Positions 1 to 8,342 are shown, numbered from the stretch's first letter. The stretch is 8,342 nt of DNA from Gammaproteobacteria bacterium (GCA_012735335.1 JAAYHO010000126.1:1-8342); one strand, 5' to 3'. Notes: generated by a model not told the origin, from the letters alone. Numbers and translations are program-made.

Positions 1-1
1 A

Positions 2-41
2 CCGGGAGCAACCGGTCGACTCGATGAATAGTTCGCCATGA
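2..41 (+). other. Possible 3' end of an upstream co-directional gene, frame undecided
   Basis: The first bases of the window may hold the end of a gene transcribed with the efflux lipoprotein gene, but the fragment is too short to identify. The three plus frames close at 25-27 (TGA), 29-31 (TAG) and 39-41 (TGA). The third frame gives a tail reading REQPVDSMNSSP and ends in a 4-bp ATGA overlap with the lipoprotein start, a layout typical of translationally coupled genes. The second would end 6 bp before the start. An efflux pump or adaptor gene here would fit the family of its neighbour, but that is inferred from context only. Confidence 0.35.
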
Positions 42-1453
42 AAATATCTGTACTGCCTCTGACTCTCTCCGCGCTGCTGTTATCCGCCTGTACCCTGGGG
101 CCGGACTACACACAACCGGAAACCGTGGATACCGCCAGCATTCGTTACCAGCAGGGCTGGCAGCCCATGCCGACCCGCAGCTGGGCGGCCAGTGGCCGTT
201 GGTGGCAGGCCTTCGAGGACGACGCTCTGAGTGAGCTGGTGGAGCGGAGCGTTCAGGCCAACCAGACACTGGCTCAGGCGGAGGCCAGATTTCGGGCCGC
301 CGAAGCCCAGTGGCGCCTGACCCGGGGTGGTTTGAGCCCGGAAGTGGGAGCCAGCCTCGGTGGCAGCCGCAGCGGCGGCAGTGACCGCTCGGTGATCGAG
401 CAATACGATGCGCGCCTGCAGATCGGCTGGGCGCCGGATCTGTGGGGCCGGGTGCGGCGGGGAATGGAAGCGGACCAGGCCGGTCTGCAGGCCAGCGCCG
501 CCGATCTGGCCGCCGTGCGTCTGGCTATCCAGGTCGCAGTAGCCGAGGCCTATATCAATCTGCGGGCGCTGGATCGGCAACAGGCCATCCTCAACGCAAC
601 CATGGTCGCCTACGACCGCTCGGCCAGCCTGACCCGCAACCAGTATGAAGCCGGTATCGTCTCCCGCGCCGATGTGATCCAGGCCGAGACCCAGCGCCAG
701 TCGCTGCGTACCGACCTGTATGACCTGCAGGCGGCCCGCGCCAGGGAACAGAATGCCCTGGCCGCGTTGTTGGGCGTGGCACCGGTTGAGCTTGAACTTC
801 AGGAGCGGGGCGAGCGTCTGCCAGCGGTGCCAGTACTGCCCCAAAGTATGCCCGCAGTGCTGATCGCCCGGCGTCCGGATGTGGTCGCCGCCGAGCGCCA
901 GGTGGCCGCCGCCAACGCCCGTATCGGCGTGGCCCAGACCGCCTGGCTGCCGGATGTAACGCTGGATCTGTGGGGTGGGGTACAGAGCGGCACTTTCAGC
1001 GGCCTGTTCGACGCTCCGGCTCGGGTCTGGTCACTGGGCCCGACGCTGGCTCAGACGCTGTTCGACGGCGGCCAGCGCACCGCCAGCCGGGATATTGCCC
1101 TGGCCCGCTATGACGAGCAGGCGGCTTTCTATCGGCAGACCGTGCTGGACAGCCTGCGCGAGCTGGAAGACGCACTGGCTACGCTGCAGATCCTCGCGGA
1201 AAAGACCGAGCAGCAGCAGGCGCTGCTGGAACTGGCGGAGGAAAACGAAAGGGTCATTACCAACCGCTATCGGGCCGGGCAGGTGTCATTTCTTGAAGTG
1301 GCGACCGCCCAGAACATAACGCTGAGCACCCGTCGGGTAGCGGTGGATATCCATGCTCAGCGGCTGGCGGCAACGGTGCAGCTGGCGGCTATTATCGGGG
1401 GTGGGTGGGATCTGGATGATCCGGTGGTGCAGTCGGTGAGCGGCAAAAATTAA
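38..1453 (+). CDS. Efflux transporter outer membrane lipoprotein (OprM/NodT family)
   Basis: This 471-residue protein is an outer-membrane channel of a tripartite drug or metabolite efflux pump. The trimer would form a beta-barrel in the outer membrane and a helical tunnel through the periplasm. The N-terminus is a lipoprotein signal with lipobox LSAC, giving lipidated Cys18; the +2 residue is Thr, consistent with outer-membrane sorting. Two outer-membrane efflux (OEP) repeats follow, about residues 60-245 and 270-450. Family landmarks are WAPDLWGRVRR (131-141), ALLGVAP (243-249), RRPDV (278-282), LFDGGQR (341-347) and YRAGQVSFLEV (411-421). Length is normal and the frame is intact. No Shine-Dalgarno sequence is visible before the ATG, but it overlaps an upstream stop codon, so coupled translation is likely. 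Pump partners are outside the window, so I cannot tell whether it serves an RND, MacB-type or MFS pump. The family assignment is firm; the substrate is unknown. Confidence 0.93.
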   Translation: MKISVLPLTLSALLLSACTLGPDYTQPETVDTASIRYQQGWQPMPTRSWAASGRWWQAFEDDALSELVERSVQANQTLAQAEARFRAAEAQWRLTRGGLSPEVGASLGGSRSGGSDRSVIEQYDARLQIGWAPDLWGRVRRGMEADQAGLQASAADLAAVRLAIQVAVAEAYINLRALDRQQAILNATMVAYDRSASLTRNQYEAGIVSRADVIQAETQRQSLRTDLYDLQAARAREQNALAALLGVAPVELELQERGERLPAVPVLPQSMPAVLIARRPDVVAAERQVAAANARIGVAQTAWLPDVTLDLWGGVQSGTFSGLFDAPARVWSLGPTLAQTLFDGGQRTASRDIALARYDEQAAFYRQTVLDSLRELEDALATLQILAEKTEQQQALLELAEENERVITNRYRAGQVSFLEVATAQNITLSTRRVAVDIHAQRLAATVQLAAIIGGGWDLDDPVVQSVSGKN

Positions 1454-1468
1454 CCGGGCGGTGGATTA

Positions 1469-1484
1469 TCGAGCCCCGGCTCGA
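1469..1484. repeat. Inverted repeat, 7-bp arms, just after the efflux gene
   Basis: The arms TCGAGCC and GGCTCGA are perfectly complementary around two bases; as RNA this would be a 6-bp stem with a 4-base loop. It lies 15 bp after the stop codon of the efflux lipoprotein gene. No T-run follows on either strand, so it is not a classical intrinsic terminator. It could still stabilise the 3' end of the plus-strand transcript. Confidence 0.5.
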
Positions 1485-1511
1485 CGGTGATGTAACTGCA
1501 GGGTGGGAGGC

Positions 1512-1529
1512 GTAGCGCAGGTGCGCTAC
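1512..1529. repeat. Inverted repeat, 8-bp arms, in the convergent intergenic gap
   Basis: GTAGCGCA and TGCGCTAC are perfectly complementary around GG; a realistic RNA form is a 7-bp stem with loop AGGT. The flanks GGGTG (1501-1505) and CACCC (1529-1533) could form an alternative outer stem. The sequence resembles short dispersed intergenic repeats (REP-like, built on a GTAGCGC core) that I recall from pseudomonads and relatives. Only a genome-wide copy count can establish that. Confidence 0.5.
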
Positions 1530-1539
1530 ACCCCGGGAA

Positions 1540-1561
1540 GCAGCCGTCTGACGACGGCTGC
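1540..1561. terminator. Putative terminator hairpin downstream of fabI
   Basis: A perfect 9-bp GC-rich stem, GCAGCCGTC / GACGGCTGC, encloses a TGAC loop. It begins 9 bp past the fabI stop codon, where the end of the long minus-strand operon transcript is expected. On the minus strand it is followed by TTCCCGGGG, with only two Ts, and there is no T-run on the plus side. It is therefore a weak match to an intrinsic terminator. It may instead work with Rho or protect the 3' end, and being symmetric it could act on both convergent transcripts. Confidence 0.45.
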
Positions 1562-1570
1562 CGGTACAGC

Positions 1571-2371
1571 TTATTCCTGGTCGATACTGCTCATCGCCGT
1601 GATATTGAAACCACCATCAACATAGAGAATCTCACCAGAGATACCCGAGGCCAGGTCGGAACTCAGGAAGGCACCGGCGTTACCCACTTCCTCGATGGTC
1701 ACGTTGCGACGCAGCGGGGTGCGGGCTTCGTTGTAGGCCAGCATCTTGCGGAAGCTCTTGATACCGGAGGCGGCCAGGGTGCGGATCGGGCCGGCGGAGA
1801 TGGCGTTGACGCGGATGCCGTCCTCGCCCAGGCTGGTGGCCAGGTAGCGTACGCCGGCTTCCAGGCTGGCCTTGGCCATACCCATGACGTTGTAGTTGGG
1901 CATGGTGCGCACGGCGCCCAGGTAGGTCAGGGTCAGCAGGTTGCCGTTGCGCTTCTTCAGTGCTTCGCGACCGGCCTTGGCCAGCGCGATAAAACTGTAG
2001 GCGCTGATGTCGTGGGCGATCTTGAAACCGTCACGGGTGGTCACTTCGGCGAAATTGCCATCCAGCTGATCGCCGGGGGCAAAGCCGACCGAGTGCACGA
2101 TGCAGTCGATACCTTCGGGCCATTTCTTTTCCAGCTCGACAAATACCTGCTCGACCTGGGCGTCGTCGCCCACATCACAGGGGAAGCACATTTCGGCGCT
2201 GGAGCCCCAATCGGCGGCAAAGCCTTCGACCCGGCCCCGCAGTTTCTCGTTCTGGTAGGTGAAGGCCAGTTCTGCACCTTCACGGTGCATTGCGGCGGCG
2301 ATGCCCGAGGCAATGGACAGTTTGCTGGCTACACCAACGATGAGTACGCGCTTTCCGCTGAGAAATCCCAT
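1571..2371 (-). CDS. fabI: Enoyl-[acyl-carrier-protein] reductase [NADH] FabI
   Basis: FabI catalyses the last step of each elongation round in type II fatty acid synthesis: NADH-dependent reduction of trans-2-enoyl-ACP in the cytoplasm. The 266-residue product has the FabI form of the short-chain dehydrogenase fold. The dinucleotide-binding start is [13 protein letters not shown] (13-25), and [13 protein letters not shown] spans 93-105. The catalytic Tyr160 and Lys167 (Y-x6-K) are present, with Tyr150 matching the second conserved tyrosine. [16 protein letters not shown] (192-207) covers the substrate and triclosan-contact loop. Gly96 and Phe207, equivalent to E. coli Gly93 and Phe203, are intact, so the enzyme should be of the triclosan-sensitive type. 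I chose the ATG at 2371 over an in-frame GTG at 2389, because AGGAA lies 6 bp upstream and the protein then begins MGFLSGKR like other FabI. The gene follows nppD by 24 bp and is probably co-transcribed with it. It could also have a promoter inside nppD. Confidence 0.97.
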   Translation of the reverse strand: MGFLSGKRVLIVGVASKLSIASGIAAAMHREGAELAFTYQNEKLRGRVEGFAADWGSSAEMCFPCDVGDDAQVEQVFVELEKKWPEGIDCIVHSVGFAPGDQLDGNFAEVTTRDGFKIAHDISAYSFIALAKAGREALKKRNGNLLTLTYLGAVRTMPNYNVMGMAKASLEAGVRYLATSLGEDGIRVNAISAGPIRTLAASGIKSFRKMLAYNEARTPLRRNVTIEEVGNAGAFLSSDLASGISGEILYVDGGFNITAMSSIDQE

Positions 2372-2377
2372 GTTCTT

Positions 2378-2382
2378 TTCCT
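2378..2382 (-). promoter_or_regulatory. fabI ribosome binding site
   Basis: AGGAA on the minus strand sits 6 bp before the ATG at 2371. It lies inside the alternative GTG-initiated extension, which argues against the longer start. Confidence 0.7.
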
Positions 2383-2395
2383 GTTTCACTGGGCC

Positions 2396-4018
<1,623 letters not shown>

Positions 4019-4019
4019 G

Positions 4020-5048
4020 TCATTTCCTCGGGTCGAAGGCATCGCGCAGGGCTTCACCGATGAAGACCAGCAGGGACAGCATCACCGACAGCACGACGAA
4101 GGCGGTGATGCCCAGCCAGGGCGCCTGCAGGTTGGCCTTGCCCTGGGCAATCAGCTCACCCAGTGACGGCGAACCCGGTGGCAGGCCGAAGCCGAGGAAG
4201 TCCAGCGAGGTCAGGGTGATCACGCCTCCGGTCAGGATGAACGGGAAGAAGGTCAGAGTGGCGACCATGGCATTGGGCAGTATGTGGCGGAACATGATGG
4301 TGCCGTTGCCCGCACCCAGCGCCCGGGCAGCGCGCACGTATTCCAGGTTGCGCCCACGCAGGAACTCGGCGCGCACCACATCCACCAGCGCCATCCAGGA
4401 GAACAGCAGCATGATGCCCAGCAGCCACCAGAAGTTCGGCTGCACGAAGCTGGCGAGGATGATCAGCAGGTAGAGCACCGGCAGCCCCGACCAGACTTCG
4501 ATAAAGCGCTGGCCGAACAGGTCGATACGTCCGCCATAGAAGCCCTGGATGGCCCCGGCGATGACGCCGATAATGGAGCTGAGAATGGTCAGGGTCAGGG
4601 CGAACAGCACCGAGATGCGGAAGCCGTAGATCACCCGGGCCATGACATCCCGGGCCTGGTCGTCGGTGCCCAGCCAGTTTTCCGCCGAGGGCGGGGCGGG
4701 GGCCGGTACCTGCAGGTCGTAGTTGATGGTTTCGTAACTGTAGGGAATTGGTGGCCACAGCATCCAGCCATCGGCCTGCTCGATCAGCTCCTGCACATAG
4801 GGGCTGCGGTAGTCCGCCTCGATCGGAAATTCGCCACCGAACTCGGTCTCGGCATAGCGTTTGAATACCGGTGTATACAACTCACCCTGATAGCTGACCA
4901 GCAGCGGCTTGTCGTTGGAGATGAACTCGGCCCCCAGGCTGAGCACGAACAGCACCAGGAAGATATGCAGCGACCACCAGCCCCGGCGATTGGCACGGAA
5001 GCGGGCAAAGCGGCGCTGGTTCAGCGGGGAAAGTGTAAAGCGCGACAT
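4020..5048 (-). CDS. nppC: Peptide ABC transporter permease (NppC/YejE type)
   Basis: This inner-membrane permease of 342 residues forms half of the translocation channel with NppB. A first membrane segment lies at about 25-41. A long periplasmic region (about 45-125) follows, typical of the YejE/OppC group and ending in the family motif NWLGTDDQARDV (124-135). Further membrane segments lie at about 146-168, 190-203, 207-224, 262-283 and 314-331. The cytoplasmic EAA loop that docks on the ATPase is EYVRAARALGAGN (236-248) with HILPNA (255-260). The start is the ATG at 5048, not the in-frame TTG at 5054: GGAGGG (5055-5060) is 6 bp from the ATG but abuts the TTG. The gene begins 2 bp after the nppB stop, and its Shine-Dalgarno sequence lies in the last nppB codons. 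It ends 1 bp before the nppD start, so translational coupling is likely. Confidence 0.93.
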   Translation of the reverse strand: MSRFTLSPLNQRRFARFRANRRGWWSLHIFLVLFVLSLGAEFISNDKPLLVSYQGELYTPVFKRYAETEFGGEFPIEADYRSPYVQELIEQADGWMLWPPIPYSYETINYDLQVPAPAPPSAENWLGTDDQARDVMARVIYGFRISVLFALTLTILSSIIGVIAGAIQGFYGGRIDLFGQRFIEVWSGLPVLYLLIILASFVQPNFWWLLGIMLLFSWMALVDVVRAEFLRGRNLEYVRAARALGAGNGTIMFRHILPNAMVATLTFFPFILTGGVITLTSLDFLGFGLPPGSPSLGELIAQGKANLQAPWLGITAFVVLSVMLSLLVFIGEALRDAFDPRK

Positions 5049-5050
5049 GC

Positions 5051-6124
5051 TCAACCCTCCCGGCTTTCAAAGTCGATGCGTGGATCGACCAGGGTGTAGG
5101 CGATATCGCCGATCAGTTTCACCACCAGGCCCAGCAGGGTGAAGATATACAGGGTGCCGAACATCAGCGGATAGTCCCGGTTGATCGCCGCTTCAAAGCC
5201 CAGCAGGCCGAGGCCGTCCAGCGAGAAAATCACCTCGATCAGCAGTGCGCCGGTAAAGAACACGCTGATCAACGCTGCCGGAAAACCGGCAATGATCAGC
5301 AGCATGGCGTTGCGGAATACGTGACCGTAGAGCACCCGGTTCTCCGACAGACCCTTGGCCCGGGCGGTAACCACATACTGCTTGCCGATCTCGTCGAGAA
5401 AGCAGTTCTTGGTCAGCATGGTCAGGGTGGCGAAACTGCCGATGACCATGGCGGTGATCGGCAGCACCAGGTGCCACAGATAATCGAGGATCTTGCCGCC
5501 TGTAGTCAGCTCCTCCCAGTTGTTCGAGGTCAGCCCGCGCAGCGGGAACCAGTCGAAGTAGCTGCCACCGGCAAACAGCACTATCAGCAGGATCGCCAGC
5601 AGGAAGCCGGGGATGGCGTAACCGACGATGATCAGCGAGCTGGTCCATACGTCAAACGCGGAGCCGTGGCGGATCGCCTTGCGTATGCCCAGCGGGATGG
5701 AGATCAGGTAGGTTAGCAGGGTAGTCCATAGCCCGAGGGAGATGGATACTGGCATCTTCTCGATGATCAGGTCGATGACACTGGCATCGCGGAAGAAGCT
5801 GTCGCCGAAGTCGAAGGTCAGATAGCCCTTGATCATCAGCCAGAAGCGCTCGTGGGCCGGTTTGTCGAAGCCATACATGCGCTCGATTTCGGCAATGATC
5901 TCCGGGTCCAGACCCTGGGCGCCGCGGTAGTTGCCGCCGCTGGCAACTTCGCCCTGCATGCTGCCGGAAATGCGACTGGTGGCGCCCTCGAAGCCTTCGA
6001 GGTTGGCGATCATCTGTTCCACCGGGCCACCGGGGGCGGCCTGGATGATCAGGAAATTGATCAGCAGAATGCCGAACAGGGTCGGAATGATCAGCAGCAG
6101 ACGCCGGATGATATAGGCCAGCAT
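5051..6124 (-). CDS. nppB: Peptide ABC transporter permease (NppB/YejB type)
   Basis: This 357-residue inner-membrane permease pairs with NppC. The N-terminus [18 protein letters not shown] (4-21) is the standard first helix of the DppB/OppB family. A periplasmic loop (about 31-100) contains a Gly/Ser-rich stretch and the YejB-like motif [10 protein letters not shown] (67-76). Membrane segments then follow at about 128-146, 162-185, 216-236, 275-297 and 325-345. The EAA loop is [15 protein letters not shown] (251-265) followed by HVFRNAM (268-274). The conserved end [10 protein letters not shown] (343-352) is present, so the gene is complete. AGGAG (6134-6138) lies 9 bp before the ATG, and the start is 3 bp after the nppA2 stop. 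Yej and Npp permeases in enterobacteria and P. aeruginosa carry peptides and peptide-nucleotide antibiotics such as microcin C or peptidyl nucleosides. The substrate here is inferred from that similarity. Confidence 0.94.
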   Translation of the reverse strand: MLAYIIRRLLLIIPTLFGILLINFLIIQAAPGGPVEQMIANLEGFEGATSRISGSMQGEVASGGNYRGAQGLDPEIIAEIERMYGFDKPAHERFWLMIKGYLTFDFGDSFFRDASVIDLIIEKMPVSISLGLWTTLLTYLISIPLGIRKAIRHGSAFDVWTSSLIIVGYAIPGFLLAILLIVLFAGGSYFDWFPLRGLTSNNWEELTTGGKILDYLWHLVLPITAMVIGSFATLTMLTKNCFLDEIGKQYVVTARAKGLSENRVLYGHVFRNAMLLIIAGFPAALISVFFTGALLIEVIFSLDGLGLLGFEAAINRDYPLMFGTLYIFTLLGLVVKLIGDIAYTLVDPRIDFESREG

Positions 6125-6127
6125 GGA

Positions 6128-7960
6128 TCAGTTCTCCTGCTCGGGTTCGGGCAGGATGACCGGTGCTGGTTCTTCCGTCTGGCGGGTGGCCCACCAGGTA
6201 TACAGACCGAGGTCATATTTGGGCGCAACCGCCGGATGGGCGAACTTGTCCCAGTAGGCCACCCGGTAGACGCTGGTGTGGTAGTTGGGCACCAGGTAGT
6301 GGCCGGCGCGCAGTACCCGATCCAGGGCCCGGGTGTGGGTGATCAGCTCGGCCCGGGAGTCGGCCATGATCAGGCCTTCGACCAGTTGATCGACCGCCGG
6401 GTCCTGCAGACCCATGAGGTTGCGACTGCCCGGGTTGTCGGCGCTGGATGAATGCCAGTACTCGCGCTGCTCGTTGCCCGGGGAGTTGGACTGGGCAAAA
6501 CTGGTGACCACCATATCGAAGTCCCGGGAGCGCAGGCGGTTGACGTACTGCGACACGTCGATGCGGCGCAGCTGCATGTCGATGCCCAGCGACGCCAGGT
6601 TGCGCTTGAACGGCAGCAGCACCCGCTCGAAGTCGGCCTGGATCAGCAGGAACTCGAAGCTCAGCGGCTCGCCATCCGCATTCACCAGTTGGTCGTTATC
6701 GATGCGCCACCCAGCCTCTTGCAGCAGGGCGTAGGCTTCGCGGCGCTGCTCGCGGATACCGCCGCTGCCGTCGGTGGTCGGTGGAATATAGGCCGGGCCG
6801 AATACCGCCTCCGGTAGTTGTTCGCGCAGGGGTTCCAGCAATGCCAGTTCATCCTCGCCGGGCAGGCCTTCAGCGCCCAGTTCGGAGTTGCCGAAGTAGC
6901 TGTGGCTGCGCTCGTAGGCACCGTGGAACAGGCGACTGTTGGCCCACTCGAAGTCGAACAGCAGCGCGATGGCCTTGCGCACTCGCACATCCTGGAAGTA
7001 CGGCTTGCGCAGGTTGAAGACGAAGCCCTGCATGCCCCGGGTATTCAGGTTGGGGATCTCTTCCTTGATGATGCGACCATCACTCAGCGCCGGGCTGTCG
7101 TAGCCGGTGCTCCAGTTCTTGGCGCTGTATTCCTCGTTGAAGTCGAACTGGCCGGCCTTGAATGCTTCCAGTGCCACGCCCAGATCCCGGTAGTAATCCA
7201 CGTTGATCCGGTCGAAGTTGTAGAAACCCCGGCGTACCGGCAGGTCGGCGGCCCAGTAATCGGTCACTCGCTCGAAACTCACCGAGCGTCCCGGGCGCAC
7301 CTGACCGATGCGGTAGGGACCGCTGCCCAGCGGCGGCTCCAGACCGCTGCGGGTGAAGTCGCGCTCGGCCCAGTAGTGCTCCGGCAGCACCGGTAACTGG
7401 CCGAGCACCAGCGGCAGCTCGCGGTTGCGACCATGCAGGAAGTGGAAGGTGACGCTGTGCTCGCTATCGGCAATGACTTCCTTCACGTCGCCGTAGTAGG
7501 CCTTGTAGAAGGGTGCGCCGTGTTCCAGCAGGGTATTGAAGGTGAACACCACATCGGCCGCGGTGACCGGGTGGCCGTCATGGAAGCGCGCCTCGGGACG
7601 CAGGTGGAAGCGTACCCAGGTGTTGTCCTCGGCCTGTTCGATACGCCCGGCAATCAGCCCGTACTCGGTGAAGGGCTCATCCAGCGCGTGGGCGGTGAGG
7701 GTGTCGTAGATCAGACCCAGCTGGTCGGCGGCGGTGCCCCGACTGATGAAGCCATTGAAGGAGTCGAAGCTGCCGAAGCCGGACAGGCGCAGCACACCGC
7801 CCTTGGGGGCCTCGGGATTGACGTAGTCGAAATGGCTGAAGTTCTCGGCGTACTTCGGCGGCTCGCCGTACAGGGTAAGGGCATGCTGGCCGGGTGCGGC
7901 GCTGGCGGCGGAGGCGGCCAGCAACAGGCATCCGAGACAGGTTTTCAACATATCGAGCAT
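6128..7960 (-). CDS. nppA2: Periplasmic peptide-binding protein, family 5 (NppA2/YejA type)
   Basis: This 610-residue protein is the periplasmic receptor delivering substrate to NppBC. The first 21 or so residues are a Sec signal with hydrophobic core CLGCLLLAAS and a signal peptidase I site at ASA before APGQ; there is no usable lipobox. The mature part is a family 5 solute-binding protein. It includes YGEPPKYAENFSHFDYVNP (31-49), the family segment HDGHPVTAADVVFTFNTL (127-144), GSGPYRIG (212-219) and DMVVTSFAQSNSPGNEQREY (482-501). The C-terminal YRVAYWDKF...TWW pattern (565-590) is typical of YejA-like proteins, followed by a Pro/Glu-rich tail. I favour the ATG at 7960 with weak AAAGG 7 bp upstream. 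ATGs at 7981 (overlapping the nppA1 end) and 7951 are alternatives that barely change the product. A second paralogous receptor lies directly upstream, so one transporter probably has two receptors of different preference. Confidence 0.92.
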   Translation of the reverse strand: MLDMLKTCLGCLLLAASAASAAPGQHALTLYGEPPKYAENFSHFDYVNPEAPKGGVLRLSGFGSFDSFNGFISRGTAADQLGLIYDTLTAHALDEPFTEYGLIAGRIEQAEDNTWVRFHLRPEARFHDGHPVTAADVVFTFNTLLEHGAPFYKAYYGDVKEVIADSEHSVTFHFLHGRNRELPLVLGQLPVLPEHYWAERDFTRSGLEPPLGSGPYRIGQVRPGRSVSFERVTDYWAADLPVRRGFYNFDRINVDYYRDLGVALEAFKAGQFDFNEEYSAKNWSTGYDSPALSDGRIIKEEIPNLNTRGMQGFVFNLRKPYFQDVRVRKAIALLFDFEWANSRLFHGAYERSHSYFGNSELGAEGLPGEDELALLEPLREQLPEAVFGPAYIPPTTDGSGGIREQRREAYALLQEAGWRIDNDQLVNADGEPLSFEFLLIQADFERVLLPFKRNLASLGIDMQLRRIDVSQYVNRLRSRDFDMVVTSFAQSNSPGNEQREYWHSSSADNPGSRNLMGLQDPAVDQLVEGLIMADSRAELITHTRALDRVLRAGHYLVPNYHTSVYRVAYWDKFAHPAVAPKYDLGLYTWWATRQTEEPAPVILPEPEQEN

Positions 7961-7970
7961 CGAGTGGCCT

Positions 7971-8342
7971 TTATTGTTCATTCGCGTCTGACGCCATCCA
8001 CCAGGTGCGCACGGCCAGTGAATAGGGTGGCGTGGGTGGTGAGTGCAATGTACTGCGATGGGCTACGCGGTGGTAGTTTATATACCAGTTTGGAATTGTA
8101 TAGTGCTCCCAGAGCAATACCCGATCCAGTGCCCGGGCCGCAGCAATCTGCCGGTTGCGGGTGCTGGCATTGAGCAGTTTTTCCACCAGGGCATCGACCA
8201 CCGGATTGGCAATGCCCGCATAGTTGCGGCTGCCCTTGACGTCCCGCTGGGATGAGTGGAAGTAGATATGCTGCTCCGAGCCGGGGGACAGGGTCTGCGG
8301 CAGGGTGGTGAGGATCATGTCGTAATCGAACTGATCCAGCCG
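7971..8342 (-). CDS. nppA1: Periplasmic peptide-binding protein, family 5 (NppA1 type), C-terminal part only
   Basis: This gene runs off the right edge; only its last 123 codons are present, so the real start lies outside the window and the Met codon at 8318 is internal. The visible part aligns without gaps to the C-terminus of the neighbouring NppA2 for most of its length. Matches include FDYDMILTTLPQTLSPGSEQ against FDMVVTSFAQSNSPGNEQ, then GSRNYAGIANPVVDALVE, and RALDRVL. It is therefore a tandem paralog, not a fragment of the same gene. It differs near the end, with RVAHRSTLHSPPTPPYSL where NppA2 has RVAYWDKF. I recall similar TPPY-type ends in pseudomonad NppA1 proteins, so I do not read this as a frameshift. 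The stop codon is 10 bp before the chosen nppA2 start. The final third is unusually AT-rich for this window. Confidence 0.85.
   Translation of the reverse strand, partial: RLDQFDYDMILTTLPQTLSPGSEQHIYFHSSQRDVKGSRNYAGIANPVVDALVEKLLNASTRNRQIAAARALDRVLLWEHYTIPNWYINYHRVAHRSTLHSPPTPPYSLAVRTWWMASDANEQ
8077..8087 (-). promoter_or_regulatory. Possible extended -10 element inside nppA1
   Basis: Read on the minus strand, the site is TGGTATATAAA, resembling an extended -10 (TGn plus a TATAAT-like hexamer) in a patch with only 9 G/C among the 30 bases 8071-8100. No good -35 hexamer lies 16-18 bp upstream. If active it would start RNA near 8070, about 110 bp before nppA2. AT-rich coding sequence gives such matches by chance, so this is only a candidate. 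Confidence 0.2.

Noticed and set aside
80..844. Long minus-strand open frame (254 codons) opposite the efflux lipoprotein gene
   Set aside because: It lies wholly antisense to a gene of a well-known family, and its translation is low-complexity with no recognisable motif. Long antisense frames are expected in GC-rich DNA with strong third-position bias.
2372..2389. Longer fabI beginning at a GTG (extra MKQEKN)
   Set aside because: The extension contains the Shine-Dalgarno sequence of the ATG at 2371 and is absent from known FabI N-termini.
4284..5099. Plus-strand open frame (271 codons) opposite nppC
   Set aside because: It is antisense to a conserved permease and its product is rich in His, Gln and Gly as expected from a reverse-strand shadow. 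No signal, domain or ribosome binding site supports it.
7923..7935. Possible lipobox (LGC) in the NppA2 signal peptide
   Set aside because: The Cys precedes most of the hydrophobic core and the -3 position is Cys, not Leu or a similar residue. A signal peptidase I site at ASA fits better.
8030..8070. Suspected frameshift near the end of nppA1 where HRSTL replaces YWDKF
   Set aside because: Reading the shifted frames does not restore a YWDKF-like sequence. The frame also continues into a normal PPYSLAVRTWW ending, so it looks like real paralog divergence.
7433..8173. Plus-strand open frame (246 codons) opposite nppA2 and the end of nppA1
   Set aside because: It crosses two genuine minus-strand genes and their junction and has no family features. 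It is best read as a compositional shadow.

Overview
The window looks like chromosomal DNA from a gammaproteobacterium in or close to the Pseudomonadaceae. It is GC-rich (by eye, roughly 60% or more) with strong G/C bias at third codon positions. The FabI protein closely matches pseudomonad FabI. The gene order nppA1-nppA2-nppB-nppC-nppD-fabI is the one I recall from Pseudomonas aeruginosa (PA1811 down to PA1806). The genus is inferred; I could not search a database.

Left part, 1-1453, plus strand: a complete gene for an outer-membrane efflux lipoprotein of the OprM/NodT family. Its start overlaps the stop codon of a frame that runs off the left edge, so it is probably the last gene of a tripartite efflux operon whose pump and periplasmic adaptor lie outside the window. 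A 117-bp gap between convergent genes (1454-1570) follows. It holds three separate perfect inverted repeats and no evident gene.

Right part, 1571-8342, minus strand: a tightly packed run of six genes read from right to left. It begins with the C-terminal end of one periplasmic solute-binding protein (NppA1-type, cut by the window edge). Then come a complete second solute-binding protein (NppA2/YejA-type), two membrane permeases (NppB/YejB, NppC/YejE), a fused double ATPase (NppD/YejF) and fabI, the enoyl-ACP reductase of fatty acid synthesis. Spacers are 1 to 24 bp, and Shine-Dalgarno sequences of several genes sit inside the end of the gene before. This implies one transcript, though fabI may also have its own promoter inside nppD.

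Together the npp genes encode a complete ABC importer of the peptide/nickel/opine type. Two alternative binding proteins appear to feed one permease-ATPase complex that carries oligopeptides or peptide-nucleotide compounds (microcin C-like, peptidyl-nucleoside antibiotics) into the cytoplasm. Several starts were moved downstream of the longest possible frame because a good ribosome binding site and family length favour the internal codon. I see no mobile element, CRISPR array, tRNA or rRNA, and no clearly new system. The points most worth a second look are the intergenic hairpins, the AT-rich rare-codon patch at the end of nppA1, and the efflux operon lying where P. aeruginosa has ppiD next to fabI.
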